Source: Bacillota bacterium (GTDB taxonomy: Bacteria > Bacillota > Clostridia > Lachnospirales > Lachnospiraceae). Taken from it: a DNA stretch of 64,000 nucleotides. Location of the stretch: positions 1 through 64,000 of the forward strand of contig JAEZKL010000023.1 in assembly GCA_023415475.1 (NCBI GenBank), in the 5' to 3' direction. The notes beneath the pieces were generated by a model. It was not told the DNA's origin. It ran no database searches and worked only from the letters and a program-made list of their open reading frames with translations. Of this stretch, positions 17,733 through 25,618 are shown in pieces (position 1 is the first letter of the stretch; each line of letters starts with the position of its first letter). A program made the translations under genes and the position numbers.

Positions 17733-17804
17733 CATTTGTAATTAGCCTCATTGGTTGCTTCTCATTTTTAACTCTGTTGGTAGGTTTAGAAAGGTCTGGC
17801 GGAT

Positions 17805-17883
17805 TTATCCACAAAAAATGGAATTAGAAGCCAGGCATACTATAAATTACATCGAGTTTTGCGACATTATGTACTTATCAACA
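17805..17883 (+). promoter_or_regulatory. Two DnaA-box-like sites
   Basis: TTATCCACA (17805-17813) is the consensus DnaA box; TTATCAACA (17875-17883) differs by one base. They lie 70 bp apart in the gap after nifJ. Two sites alone do not make an origin; DnaA titration or regulation is possible. Confidence 0.35.
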
Positions 17884-17892
17884 GTTATTAAT

Positions 17893-17902
17893 ATGGTATA
17901 AT
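17893..17902 (+). promoter_or_regulatory. Extended -10 promoter of the DUF6514-like gene
   Basis: TGGTATAAT (TGn-TATAAT) about 60 nt before the ATG, with a weak -35 (TTATCA at 17875) that overlaps the second DnaA-like box. Confidence 0.5.
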
Positions 17903-17964
17903 TAAAGTGTCAAATTATACATCATATGTAGTCGTATTCAAACTAGGAAGAAGGGTGGCGTTGC

Positions 17965-18231
17965 ATGGTAGAACATTTGCTTAAGTCCAACATGAGAAAT
18001 ATTCGAACTGAGAATATTGAGGTAGTTTATAATCTTATTTTTAAAAATGCCCTTTATAGCATGGAATGTTATAAAGCGAGTTATGATTTATCAAATCCGA
18101 ATAACTATTGTATAGTTGAGGATATTACAGATGATGAGGGAGAAGCTGAGAGCTTTCTTCGATTGATGGCAAGAGGAAAAGTATTTCCTGTACATATTAA
18201 CGACATGGCTATCGATTATTTTACAGAATAA
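17965..18231 (+). CDS. DUF6514-like small protein
   Basis: 88 residues. The C-terminal part (EDITDDEGEAESFLRLMARG, then VFPVHINDMAIDYF) fits the pattern of the Firmicutes DUF6514 family as I remember it: an acidic strand, a Leu-rich helix, then V.PVHL.D...DF. Function is unknown. There is no signal or membrane segment. GGGTGG precedes the start. It stands alone between nifJ and a structured RNA candidate. Confidence 0.65.
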   Translation: MVEHLLKSNMRNIRTENIEVVYNLIFKNALYSMECYKASYDLSNPNNYCIVEDITDDEGEAESFLRLMARGKVFPVHINDMAIDYFTE

Positions 18232-18301
18232 TTAAGTCAGATTATATTTGCCATTATGTAATTTATAATTCATAAAAAGCTTGTTAAGCGTATTTTTATG
18301 A

Positions 18302-18510
18302 TGATACAAATGTAGCCTTACAAAGGAGACCGGAAGGTTTAAGGCCTAAGGTTTTGGAGTACGTGACAAACATGAATTTTGAGCTACATCATTCATGTAC
18401 TGTATCATGGACGTAAGATTATGACTACATAAATATGACTAAAAAAAGGCTAATCTTAAAGCTGTTTGTTACGTTAAGTAACCGGAAGGCTAAGAGGTAG
18501 CCTTTTTTTG
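18302..18510 (+). ncRNA. Structured non-coding RNA candidate, family unassigned
   Basis: Pairings read by eye: TGATACA 18302-18308 with TGTATCA 18401-18407; TGTAGC 18311-18316 with GCTACA 18383-18388; TAAGATTA 18414-18421 with TAATCTTA 18451-18458; ACGTGACAAAC 18361-18371 with GTTTGTTACGT 18464-18474 (11 bp, one G-T), which crosses the first helix and so forms a pseudoknot. It ends in a terminator (GGCTA 18488-18492 with TAGCC 18498-18502, then T7). AAAAAAAGGCTA (18441-18452) can pair with the terminator's 3' arm. ACCGGAAGG-type motifs occur twice. A TATAAT at 18264-18269 could drive it. No open frame fits. The gerA operon starts 90 nt later. Confidence 0.65.
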
Positions 18511-18599
18511 ATGCCAAAAACAGTGAGAATGAATAAATCTTACCTTATTTTGATAAAATAGTTAACATGCAATGCTATCAAAAGGAAAGTGGGTGGATT

Positions 18600-20072
18600 A
18601 TGGAGGAGAAGATTAATTCAACCTATATCAAGGAGCTGTTTGCAAAAAGTTCAGATATTGTAGTGCGTCCGATCACATTAAATCAGAACGGAATCACCTT
18701 ATCCATCTTCGGTGTGGATGGGTTAATCAATACAGCTCTTGTGGATGAGGTGATTCTTAATTCGTTGAACAGTGATCAATATCTGGAGAAGTGTAAAACG
18801 CAGCGTCAGGTCATGGATTATCTGTTAAGCGGAGGGTCCTATCATGTCTTTACGAAAGAGGAGACAGAGTATTCAAAGCTAATTAAAATGGTTCTCAGCG
18901 GTGGACTTGCCTTCTTATTTGATGAGGAATCCAAGGCAATTACATACGATATTCGTATGTTTGAAAAACGTTCTGTTTCAGAACCCACAGAGGAAGCAGT
19001 TATTAAAGGAGCGAAGGATTCCTTTATCGAAGTAATGAGAATGAATACTGCCTTAATCCGAAGAAGAGTAAGATCAGAGCATCTTGTAGTGGAGGCTCTT
19101 ACTGTTGGCACTTTGTCAAAGACAGATCTGTCCTTAATCTATATTAGTAATATTGTTGATATGGAAACGGTTAACAAGCTAAGGGATATCATCTCAAAGA
19201 TTGAGATTGATAACCTATCAACACCGGCCTTCATTGAAGAGTATTTGGTTGAAAATAAGAAGAGCTTATTTCCACAGATCATGTACAGTCAGCGCCCGGA
19301 TCGTATCGCTGCCAATCTGACAGATGGAAGAATTGCCCTGGTTGTGGATGGAATTCCCTTTGTATATCTGATTCCTTGTCAGCTTGCCATGCTGATGCAA
19401 TCACCGGAGGATTATGCAAATCATTTTTATGTGGGTTCTGCTCTTCGGATACTTCGCTATATTGCCATGGTGGTTACACTGTTTCTTCCGGCATTTTATA
19501 TCGCAGCAACAACCTATCAGAATCAGATGCTTCCGGTGCAGTTAGCCCTGTCAACCCAGGCGGCAAAGCAAAATGTTCCTTTTTCCTCCGCAACTGAGGT
19601 TTTGGGACTCTTATTAAGCTTTGAAATATTAATAGAAGCAGGACTTCGCCTTCCAAAGACCGTCGGTACGGCTATGTCCATTTTGGGTGGCATTGTCGTA
19701 GGACAGTCTGCCGTTTCTGCCAATATTTTATCGCCTCTGGTTGTAGTGATTGTATCTCTGGCCGGAATTGCAGGCTTCATTGTCCCGAATCAGGATTTAA
19801 GCAGCGGTATTCGTGTAATAAGATTTATTCTTGCTGTGATTGCTGCGGTTGGTGGCTTTTTTGGACTGACAGTGGGCATGATTATCTTGCTTACTCATCT
19901 TTGCAGTCTTGACAATTATGGAGTAGCATATTTATCCCCTTTTGTTGATGTAGATGAAAGCAATCATAAGGATACCTTGTTCCGTTTTCCGATTAGATAC
20001 TTTACCAAACGACCTCAGAAAATTGTGCCGAAAAACCGTATGAAGCAAAAGACTACGTCGGGGAAAGAATGA
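18600..20072 (+). CDS. Spore germination protein, GerA family (A subunit)
   Basis: 490 residues. A large hydrophilic N-terminal domain (about 1-280) precedes a membrane domain of several helices (about 285-455), ending in the family motif LCSLDNYGVAYLSPF and a basic tail. GerA-type A subunits sit in the spore inner membrane and, with B and C subunits, sense germinants. The start at 18600 follows a GTGGGTGG ribosome site; the ATG at 18567 has none. It is the first gene of a four-gene operon (A, C, small membrane protein, B). Confidence 0.93.
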   Translation: MEEKINSTYIKELFAKSSDIVVRPITLNQNGITLSIFGVDGLINTALVDEVILNSLNSDQYLEKCKTQRQVMDYLLSGGSYHVFTKEETEYSKLIKMVLSGGLAFLFDEESKAITYDIRMFEKRSVSEPTEEAVIKGAKDSFIEVMRMNTALIRRRVRSEHLVVEALTVGTLSKTDLSLIYISNIVDMETVNKLRDIISKIEIDNLSTPAFIEEYLVENKKSLFPQIMYSQRPDRIAANLTDGRIALVVDGIPFVYLIPCQLAMLMQSPEDYANHFYVGSALRILRYIAMVVTLFLPAFYIAATTYQNQMLPVQLALSTQAAKQNVPFSSATEVLGLLLSFEILIEAGLRLPKTVGTAMSILGGIVVGQSAVSANILSPLVVVIVSLAGIAGFIVPNQDLSSGIRVIRFILAVIAAVGGFFGLTVGMIILLTHLCSLDNYGVAYLSPFVDVDESNHKDTLFRFPIRYFTKRPQKIVPKNRMKQKTTSGKE

Positions 20073-20100
20073 CAGTATCACTATCACGGAGGTATTGCAA

Positions 20101-21213
20101 ATGAAACGCTTACTATTTCTTATTCTACCCTTATTATTATGTGGTTGTACACATGATATGAATCGGGAGGAGATAGATGAAATCGATCTTGTATTGGTTC
20201 TGGGGATTGATTATGCTGAAGGCGAATACAATATAAGTGCCTTATACTCTACCGGTGGAGGAGCAGATACTGAGAAAGGTGCCGGTTCCGGCAAAGAGCA
20301 GGTTACGAAGGGGAAGGGAAGAACTTCCTATGAAGCCTTAGAAGATATGAAGCAGAAAAATAAGAAGAATATTTCACTGGCACAGGCAGGCTCTTTTCTG
20401 ATTGGTGAAGAGGCGGCAAAGCAAGGAATTGATCGTGCTCTGGATTTTCTTAAGAGGGATGAAACAATCAAGATGGAAGCCTTAGTGTATATTATTAAGG
20501 AAATGAAGGCATCTGAATTCATAGAAGAAGGGATCAAAAACAAACAGACGATTCATGAGGATCTGGAGGCGATGGAGCAGAAGCAGAAAGAGCTTTTGAC
20601 CAGAAATGATAATTCCTTTGTGAATATCCTAAATGATATGGAACAAAGCTATTCCAGTGTCCTAATTCCATATCTGGTCGGAGAAAAATCCGGTATGCTG
20701 ATCGAAGGCTATGCAGTTTTTGATGAACTAAAGCTGGTGGATTATCTTGACCGGGAAACCTCGGATGGAGTGAATTTTTTTCGTAACATTATAAGGAGCT
20801 TTCCGATCTATCTTGATAATGAGGTAAGCCTGGCAGTGTCCTATACTAATACTAAGCTGAAGGCTGATTTAGTGAACAACAACATTACGCTAACCGTTAA
20901 GGTCGATTTTGAAACTATGCTGAAGGAGATTATCACTAAGGAAAATATCTTCACACAGAAGGAGTTGCTGCGATTGACCGATGCTCAGAATGAGTATGTT
21001 ATTTCAATACTGGAGAAGCCGGTGAAATATTCGAAGGCGAACGGAATGGATATCCTTAATCTTGCCCGTATTGTAGAAAATCAAAATGTTAGAGGCTGGA
21101 AGGGGATAGAAGGAAATTGGGATCAGCTGATTACAAATATTGAGTATAAATATCAGGTCAGATCGCAAATAACCAAATCCTTTATTTTAGGAAACAATAA
21201 AAACAACGATTGA
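20101..21213 (+). CDS. Ger(x)C family spore germination lipoprotein
   Basis: About 370 residues. The signal peptide and lipobox are LLFLILPLLLCGC with a lipidated Cys near 17, followed by EEIDEIDLVLVLGIDYAEGEYNISALY, typical of GerC proteins. This is the C subunit of the germinant receptor, anchored on the outer face of the spore inner membrane. GGAGG lies 8 nt ahead of the ATG at 20101. It starts 28 nt after the A subunit. Confidence 0.93.
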   Translation: MKRLLFLILPLLLCGCTHDMNREEIDEIDLVLVLGIDYAEGEYNISALYSTGGGADTEKGAGSGKEQVTKGKGRTSYEALEDMKQKNKKNISLAQAGSFLIGEEAAKQGIDRALDFLKRDETIKMEALVYIIKEMKASEFIEEGIKNKQTIHEDLEAMEQKQKELLTRNDNSFVNILNDMEQSYSSVLIPYLVGEKSGMLIEGYAVFDELKLVDYLDRETSDGVNFFRNIIRSFPIYLDNEVSLAVSYTNTKLKADLVNNNITLTVKVDFETMLKEIITKENIFTQKELLRLTDAQNEYVISILEKPVKYSKANGMDILNLARIVENQNVRGWKGIEGNWDQLITNIEYKYQVRSQITKSFILGNNKNND

Positions 21214-21293
21214 AAAAAATCCTCTCTTTCACTGTGTGGTAACGGAAAAGAAAAGAAACACTCGGTGTAAAGATTGCAGCTTATGGGAAAGGC

Positions 21294-21494
21294 ATGGTTA
21301 TTATTATGATCTATATATTCGGATTTACCATTATCTTTACTTTGATTAAGCAAAGAGATAAACTTTTGCGATCTAAAAAGAATTTAGTGCTATATTTGTT
21401 GTTATCCATCATTGGTTTGGCTATGGGTATTATCTATATGATTAATCCTTACCTGCCCAGCATTTCCTTGATGATGGAAAAATATATGGAATGA
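21294..21494 (+). CDS. Small membrane protein within the ger operon
   Basis: 66 residues with two hydrophobic helices (IYIFGFTIIFTLI and LYLLLSIIGLAMGIIYMI) around a basic loop. It lies between the C and B subunit genes, with the B gene starting at or just after its stop. Small two-helix proteins (GerD- or GerX-like extras) accompany some germinant receptors, but I cannot assign this one. The start could also be the ATG at 21306. Confidence 0.7.
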   Translation: MVIIMIYIFGFTIIFTLIKQRDKLLRSKKNLVLYLLLSIIGLAMGIIYMINPYLPSISLMMEKYME

Positions 21495-21495
21495 G

Positions 21496-22617
21496 GTGAG
21501 AGAATTGAACCGTGAAGTAACCATACGGCAAATAACATTCATGTTTCTGTTTATCTCCATCTCAACGGTGCTGAGGCAGGTTCCTCAGGCACTTGCCTTG
21601 GAAGCGGGCAGAAGCGGATATCTGAGTCCGATTATATCTATTGTAGCAACGGTACCCTTAACAGCTATCATCATTTTTTTAATAAAATCCTTTCCGGGTT
21701 TAAATTTCTATGAAATCATGGTACAGCTTATGGGATCATTCTTATCTAAGCTAATAATACTGGCTTATCTTCTTTGGTTGTTCTTAGTAACCACAGTTAA
21801 AGTTACAAGCTATAGCTTAACCTTGGAATTCACTCTGATGCCGAGAACCAGATCTGATTTCTTTATGACCGTAATGATAGTTTTGGTTTTTTATGCATTG
21901 CTGCGGGGAATCAAGACGATATTCCGATTCTCTGAGCTGACGTTGGGTACTATATTTATCCTGTTTGCAATTCTGTTCATCTGTTCCGTTTCAAGAATCA
22001 GAACAGATTATCTGCTGCCGGTGTCAACCACAAATCTCCTCAAGACAACTCTGGCTGCGAAGCATGTGGTTACGGTAGGAGGCAATATTATTATCGCCCT
22101 GTTTTTTGCGGATAAACTCGGGATATCCATTACGAAATCACAGTTTCATAAGCTGTGGTTCGGAGTATTCACATTTTCCGGTCTTGCCTTTATCCTTACC
22201 CTTTTGACCTTTGGGATATCAGGCACAAGCCTGACAGCTAATCTGCCTTTCCCGTTCTACATCACGGTTAAGAGTATTTCTTTATTCAACATATTTGAAC
22301 GCTTTGAGGTATTGATAACCTTAATCTGTATTCTTTCTGATTATATTGCTATCGCTGTCTTTGTTGTGCTGCTGCTTCGCTGCTTTGAATGGCTGTTCGG
22401 ACTTACGGAGTGCGAGGTCCTGTACCTGCCTATAGCAATCATCATCTTTTATTTAACCTATTTTTTAAGCAGTACCCAGTTCGAATTGTACTTTCTCTAC
22501 AGGGTAGTGCTCGTAAATCTGAACTTGATTTTCGAATATGTCATACCTTTGTTTCTTGCATTTCTTTGTCTCCTTATGAGGAAAAGAATTAAAAGTAATG
22601 TCAAGAAACAATACTAG
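21496..22617 (+). CDS. Spore germination protein, GerB family (GerAB/ArcD/ProY)
   Basis: 373 residues with about ten membrane helices of the APC-like fold. The opening REVTIRQITFMFLFISISTVL and the LALEAGRSGYLSPI region are typical of GerB. It is the integral-membrane B subunit, thought to bind the germinant. The start is GTG (21496) or the TTG at 21505, which has a better-spaced AGGTGA. It closes the receptor operon; gene order A-C-small-B differs from the usual A-B-C. Confidence 0.9.
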   Translation: MRELNREVTIRQITFMFLFISISTVLRQVPQALALEAGRSGYLSPIISIVATVPLTAIIIFLIKSFPGLNFYEIMVQLMGSFLSKLIILAYLLWLFLVTTVKVTSYSLTLEFTLMPRTRSDFFMTVMIVLVFYALLRGIKTIFRFSELTLGTIFILFAILFICSVSRIRTDYLLPVSTTNLLKTTLAAKHVVTVGGNIIIALFFADKLGISITKSQFHKLWFGVFTFSGLAFILTLLTFGISGTSLTANLPFPFYITVKSISLFNIFERFEVLITLICILSDYIAIAVFVVLLLRCFEWLFGLTECEVLYLPIAIIIFYLTYFLSSTQFELYFLYRVVLVNLNLIFEYVIPLFLAFLCLLMRKRIKSNVKKQY

Positions 22618-22664
22618 TACAGCAACATGGAAGCTGGAGGGGATGACGTTGTAACTATAAAGGA

Positions 22665-23771
22665 CTACTCATATATATGGATATTAAATTCATCGTCGTC
22701 ATATTTGTAGATGCTGTGATTGATATAGTGTTCTGCGATGGGATCGACAAACTGATAGACGCGGCAATATTCCTTGGTTTCCTGATTCTTTACGGTCTCA
22801 CAGCGATTCTGATATAGAAATTGTATTATATCATAACAATCGATCCAAATCTCGCTATAGCTTTCTTTTTGGGATTCATCAAAAATCAGCTGCATGCCAA
22901 AATGAAGATGGGGAGTACGAATGTTATTTGCATTTTCATTACTGCTGTAGCCGGTTCTGCCAAGATAACCTATTACATCACCGGCTTGGACGATGCTGCC
23001 TTCCTTAAGCTCTTTGTTATAGGGAAAGTTCTTGCGCAGATGAGCATAATAGTAATAGCGTTTTTTGTCGAAGCTTCTGATACCGATGCGCCAACCTCCG
23101 TATTGATTCCATCCGAGAGCCTCCACATATCCGGATTCAACGGCTATAATCGGTGTACCGATCTGACCCATCATATCATGTCCAAGATGCTTTCTTCGGA
23201 AACCATAGCTACGGGAAACACCAAAATCATCAAAATGACTGAAGGGATAATATTTCGCAATCGGAAGATAGGCTTTAAGCCCATACCGTTCCTCCCATAC
23301 CTTACCACCGGGAGCGGTTGCGTCTGATACTTCAATCCGATAGGTTCCAACCATCCCTCCAAGAACAGCTTCATAAGCCTCGTAATAGTATTTATAATTT
23401 TTTATGCCATCGGTCAGTGACTGGATGGTTTCTTTTTTATTTTTCAGCTTATCAACGAGTTCTGCCATATGTTTTTCTCTATATCTTGAAAAATCTCCGC
23501 CGTACTTATTACCCAGAATGGCGAGAAGCTCGATCCAGTGAATCTTAACATCTTCTCCCTGAGATTTTATATCATATTCGTATGCATCCGTTAAAGCACA
23601 GCTGGATACATCAAAATTTACCCATTTTATATAATCCTTTCCGTTTGCATCCGTTGATACATAGATTGCTGACTCACGTTCGGAATAATTGAATAGATTT
23701 AACGATAATAACACTAGAAAAATGATTATTTCTGCAAGAATAATATGCTTTGTCTTAATCGGACGGACCAT
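22665..23771 (-). CDS. Membrane-anchored M23 family metallopeptidase
   Basis: 368 residues. One N-terminal membrane anchor (about 8-27) precedes an extracytoplasmic region and a LytM/M23 endopeptidase domain. Zinc ligands are HLGHD (H195 or H198, D199) and HLHFG (H288, H290), with H244 in YAHL, so the active site looks complete. The family cleaves peptidoglycan cross-bridges. It lies convergent to the ger operon and may act in spore coat/cortex or wall turnover; nothing in the sequence decides. There is a long C-terminal extension after the domain. Confidence 0.88.
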   Translation of the reverse strand: MVRPIKTKHIILAEIIIFLVLLSLNLFNYSERESAIYVSTDANGKDYIKWVNFDVSSCALTDAYEYDIKSQGEDVKIHWIELLAILGNKYGGDFSRYREKHMAELVDKLKNKKETIQSLTDGIKNYKYYYEAYEAVLGGMVGTYRIEVSDATAPGGKVWEERYGLKAYLPIAKYYPFSHFDDFGVSRSYGFRRKHLGHDMMGQIGTPIIAVESGYVEALGWNQYGGWRIGIRSFDKKRYYYYAHLRKNFPYNKELKEGSIVQAGDVIGYLGRTGYSSNENANNIRTPHLHFGMQLIFDESQKESYSEIWIDCYDIIQFLYQNRCETVKNQETKEYCRVYQFVDPIAEHYINHSIYKYDDDEFNIHIYE

Positions 23772-23835
23772 GATATATTTACTTCCTCATATTTCGCACT
23801 TGTAACATTTTATGTTGTCCGTCAGGCATCTATTC

Positions 23836-24546
23836 CTATTCAAAAATGTCTCTGGTCATTTTTCGATGGAACTTTAGATAGATGTTCACTGAATTCTTAC
23901 TATAATCATAGGTAGCCAGTATGACTTCTTTGATGTCTTTAATCCCTTTTTGCATCAATTGATTCCTTAACCAGGTCTCGTTTTTTCCGGTACTCTTCAG
24001 ATTATCGTAGAAAATCTCCCCATCGATAATAACATTTGCTAAAGGCATATTCTGCTCCGGTGTTATATTCATATCGAAAGGAGTTAACGGCCGGTGGACT
24101 GCTTTTGGCAGAATACTGACCGTACCGTTAAATTCCAGATATACAGTCTGGATTTCTTCCAAGTCAAAATAACCTTCAAGACGGCAGGCAGCAAGCATCT
24201 CATCGATATCAAGCTTAGCCTTCAACAGATTCTTTTCATAAATCTGTCCGTTTTGATAAAGCAAGAGAGTATGTCCTTCGAAGAAGCGGCGAAGCTTTAT
24301 TGATTTACACGTCATATAAGATATTGCCATGGAGAAAACTGAAAAAATGGCCATAGCCACTAAGGGCTTCCAGAAGCTGTCCGTTGACATCACTGCCATC
24401 TCTCCGGCGATGGAGCCTATGGTAATACTGCTGACATAATCGAACATACTAAGCTGTGCCATTTCTCTGTTTCCCATGATTTTAGTAAAGATGAATAAGG
24501 CTACCATAGTACCTAAGGCAGATAATGCAATCTCTAAATAATCCAT
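23836..24546 (-). CDS. DUF421 domain membrane protein (YetF/YcaP type)
   Basis: About 236 residues. Three N-terminal helices (KIMGNREMAQLSMFDYVSSITIGSIAGEMA is the family signature) precede a cytoplasmic domain with GQIYEKNLLKAKLDIDEM. Members sit in the cytoplasmic or spore membrane; their biochemical role is unknown. The start at 24546 has GGAGG upstream on the minus strand; the longer frame from 24585 lacks one. It is upstream of, and probably co-transcribed with, the M23 peptidase gene. Confidence 0.87.
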   Translation of the reverse strand: MDYLEIALSALGTMVALFIFTKIMGNREMAQLSMFDYVSSITIGSIAGEMAVMSTDSFWKPLVAMAIFSVFSMAISYMTCKSIKLRRFFEGHTLLLYQNGQIYEKNLLKAKLDIDEMLAACRLEGYFDLEEIQTVYLEFNGTVSILPKAVHRPLTPFDMNITPEQNMPLANVIIDGEIFYDNLKSTGKNETWLRNQLMQKGIKDIKEVILATYDYSKNSVNIYLKFHRKMTRDIFE

Positions 24547-24690
24547 AAAATAATTCCTCCAGATCATTACATATAATTTAAACATAATTTATAATTGATA
24601 GGATTGGTTGAAATGAGCAAAAATATAATAATGAATATTTCTGCTGTTCTGAATAGTTAGAAATTTTATAATAAATTAAGATTTACCGAC

Positions 24691-24719
24691 TTGTATATAT
24701 TGATTAGTAAGGATAAAAT
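24691..24719 (+). promoter_or_regulatory. Probable promoter of the ABC transporter pair
   Basis: TTGTAT (24691-24696), 17-bp spacer, TAAAAT (24714-24719). Confidence 0.45.
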
Positions 24720-24799
24720 AGGTGTCTGAGTAGATGATTGAAATAGAACGTAGAATTCAATTCTGTCAGTCACGACAGAGGCATATGGAGGCCATCATT

Positions 24800-25504
24800 A
24801 TGAATGATTTTATTAAACTGGAGCAGGTAAGAAAGACGTATCAAATGGGGGAAGTATCCATTCATGCGTTAGACGGAATAGATTTTACCATTACAGAAGG
24901 AGAGTTTGTAATTATCGTAGGACCAAGCGGTGCCGGTAAGACAACTGTTCTAAATATTCTGGGGGGGATGGATACTGCTTCGGAAGGGGCAGTCTATGTG
25001 GCCGGCACTGATATTGCGGACTATTCGGAAAAACAATTAACAAAATATAGAAGAGATGAGATTGGTTTTGTATTCCAGTTCTATAACCTGGTTCAAAACC
25101 TGACTGCTAAGGAGAATGTGGAACTTGCTTCGCAGATATGCAAAGAGCCCTTGGAGGCGGAGCTGGTCTTAAGGGAGGTAGGCCTTGAAGAGCGGATCAA
25201 TAATTTTCCGGCACAGCTCTCCGGAGGTGAGCAGCAGCGTGTGGCTATTGCAAGAGCCCTGGCGAAGAACCCAAAGCTTTTATTGTGTGACGAACCAACG
25301 GGTGCTTTGGATTATATGACAGGCAAGTCAATTCTAAAACTGCTTCAGGATACCTGTAGAGAACGTAATATGACGGTTATTGTCATTACCCATAATTCCG
25401 CGTTAACACCGATGGCTGATCGGGTGATAAAAATCAAAAACGGGAAAGTAACGCAGGTCATTCAGAATGATAATCCGTTATCGGTAGATACCATAGAATG
25501 GTAG
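24800..25504 (+). CDS. ABC transporter ATP-binding protein (MacB/LolD type)
   Basis: About 234 residues with Walker A GPSGAGKTT, Q-loop FVFQFYNL, signature LSGGEQQRVAIARAL, Walker B LLLCDEPTGALD and the switch His in VITHN. The GxALD and PTGALD forms are typical of the MacB/LolD/FtsE group that powers FtsX-like permeases. It starts at 24800 with a GGAGG site, not at the earlier in-frame ATG. The permease partner follows at 25619. Confidence 0.92.
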   Translation: MNDFIKLEQVRKTYQMGEVSIHALDGIDFTITEGEFVIIVGPSGAGKTTVLNILGGMDTASEGAVYVAGTDIADYSEKQLTKYRRDEIGFVFQFYNLVQNLTAKENVELASQICKEPLEAELVLREVGLEERINNFPAQLSGGEQQRVAIARALAKNPKLLLCDEPTGALDYMTGKSILKLLQDTCRERNMTVIVITHNSALTPMADRVIKIKNGKVTQVIQNDNPLSVDTIEW

Positions 25505-25600
25505 TGTGAAGAAAGAGCATCTTCACACGGGAAGAAGCTGCATCGAAGATGCAGAATGGGGTGGTAGTGTGAATTATCGATAGCTTCAGATAGGAACTGT
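25496..25600. repeat. Dispersed hairpin repeat, family 1 (copy A)
   Basis: In the gap between ABC ATPase and permease genes. Hairpin GTGTGAAGA-N7-TCTTCACAC is followed by GGGAAGAAGCTGC and the 17-mer GCTGCATCGAAGATGCA, which also occurs at 56355. A GGTAGTGTGAA direct repeat brackets it. Related copies are at 40899 and 56254. Confidence 0.5.
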
Positions 25601-25618
25601 ATGGAGGAGTAGTTTAAC

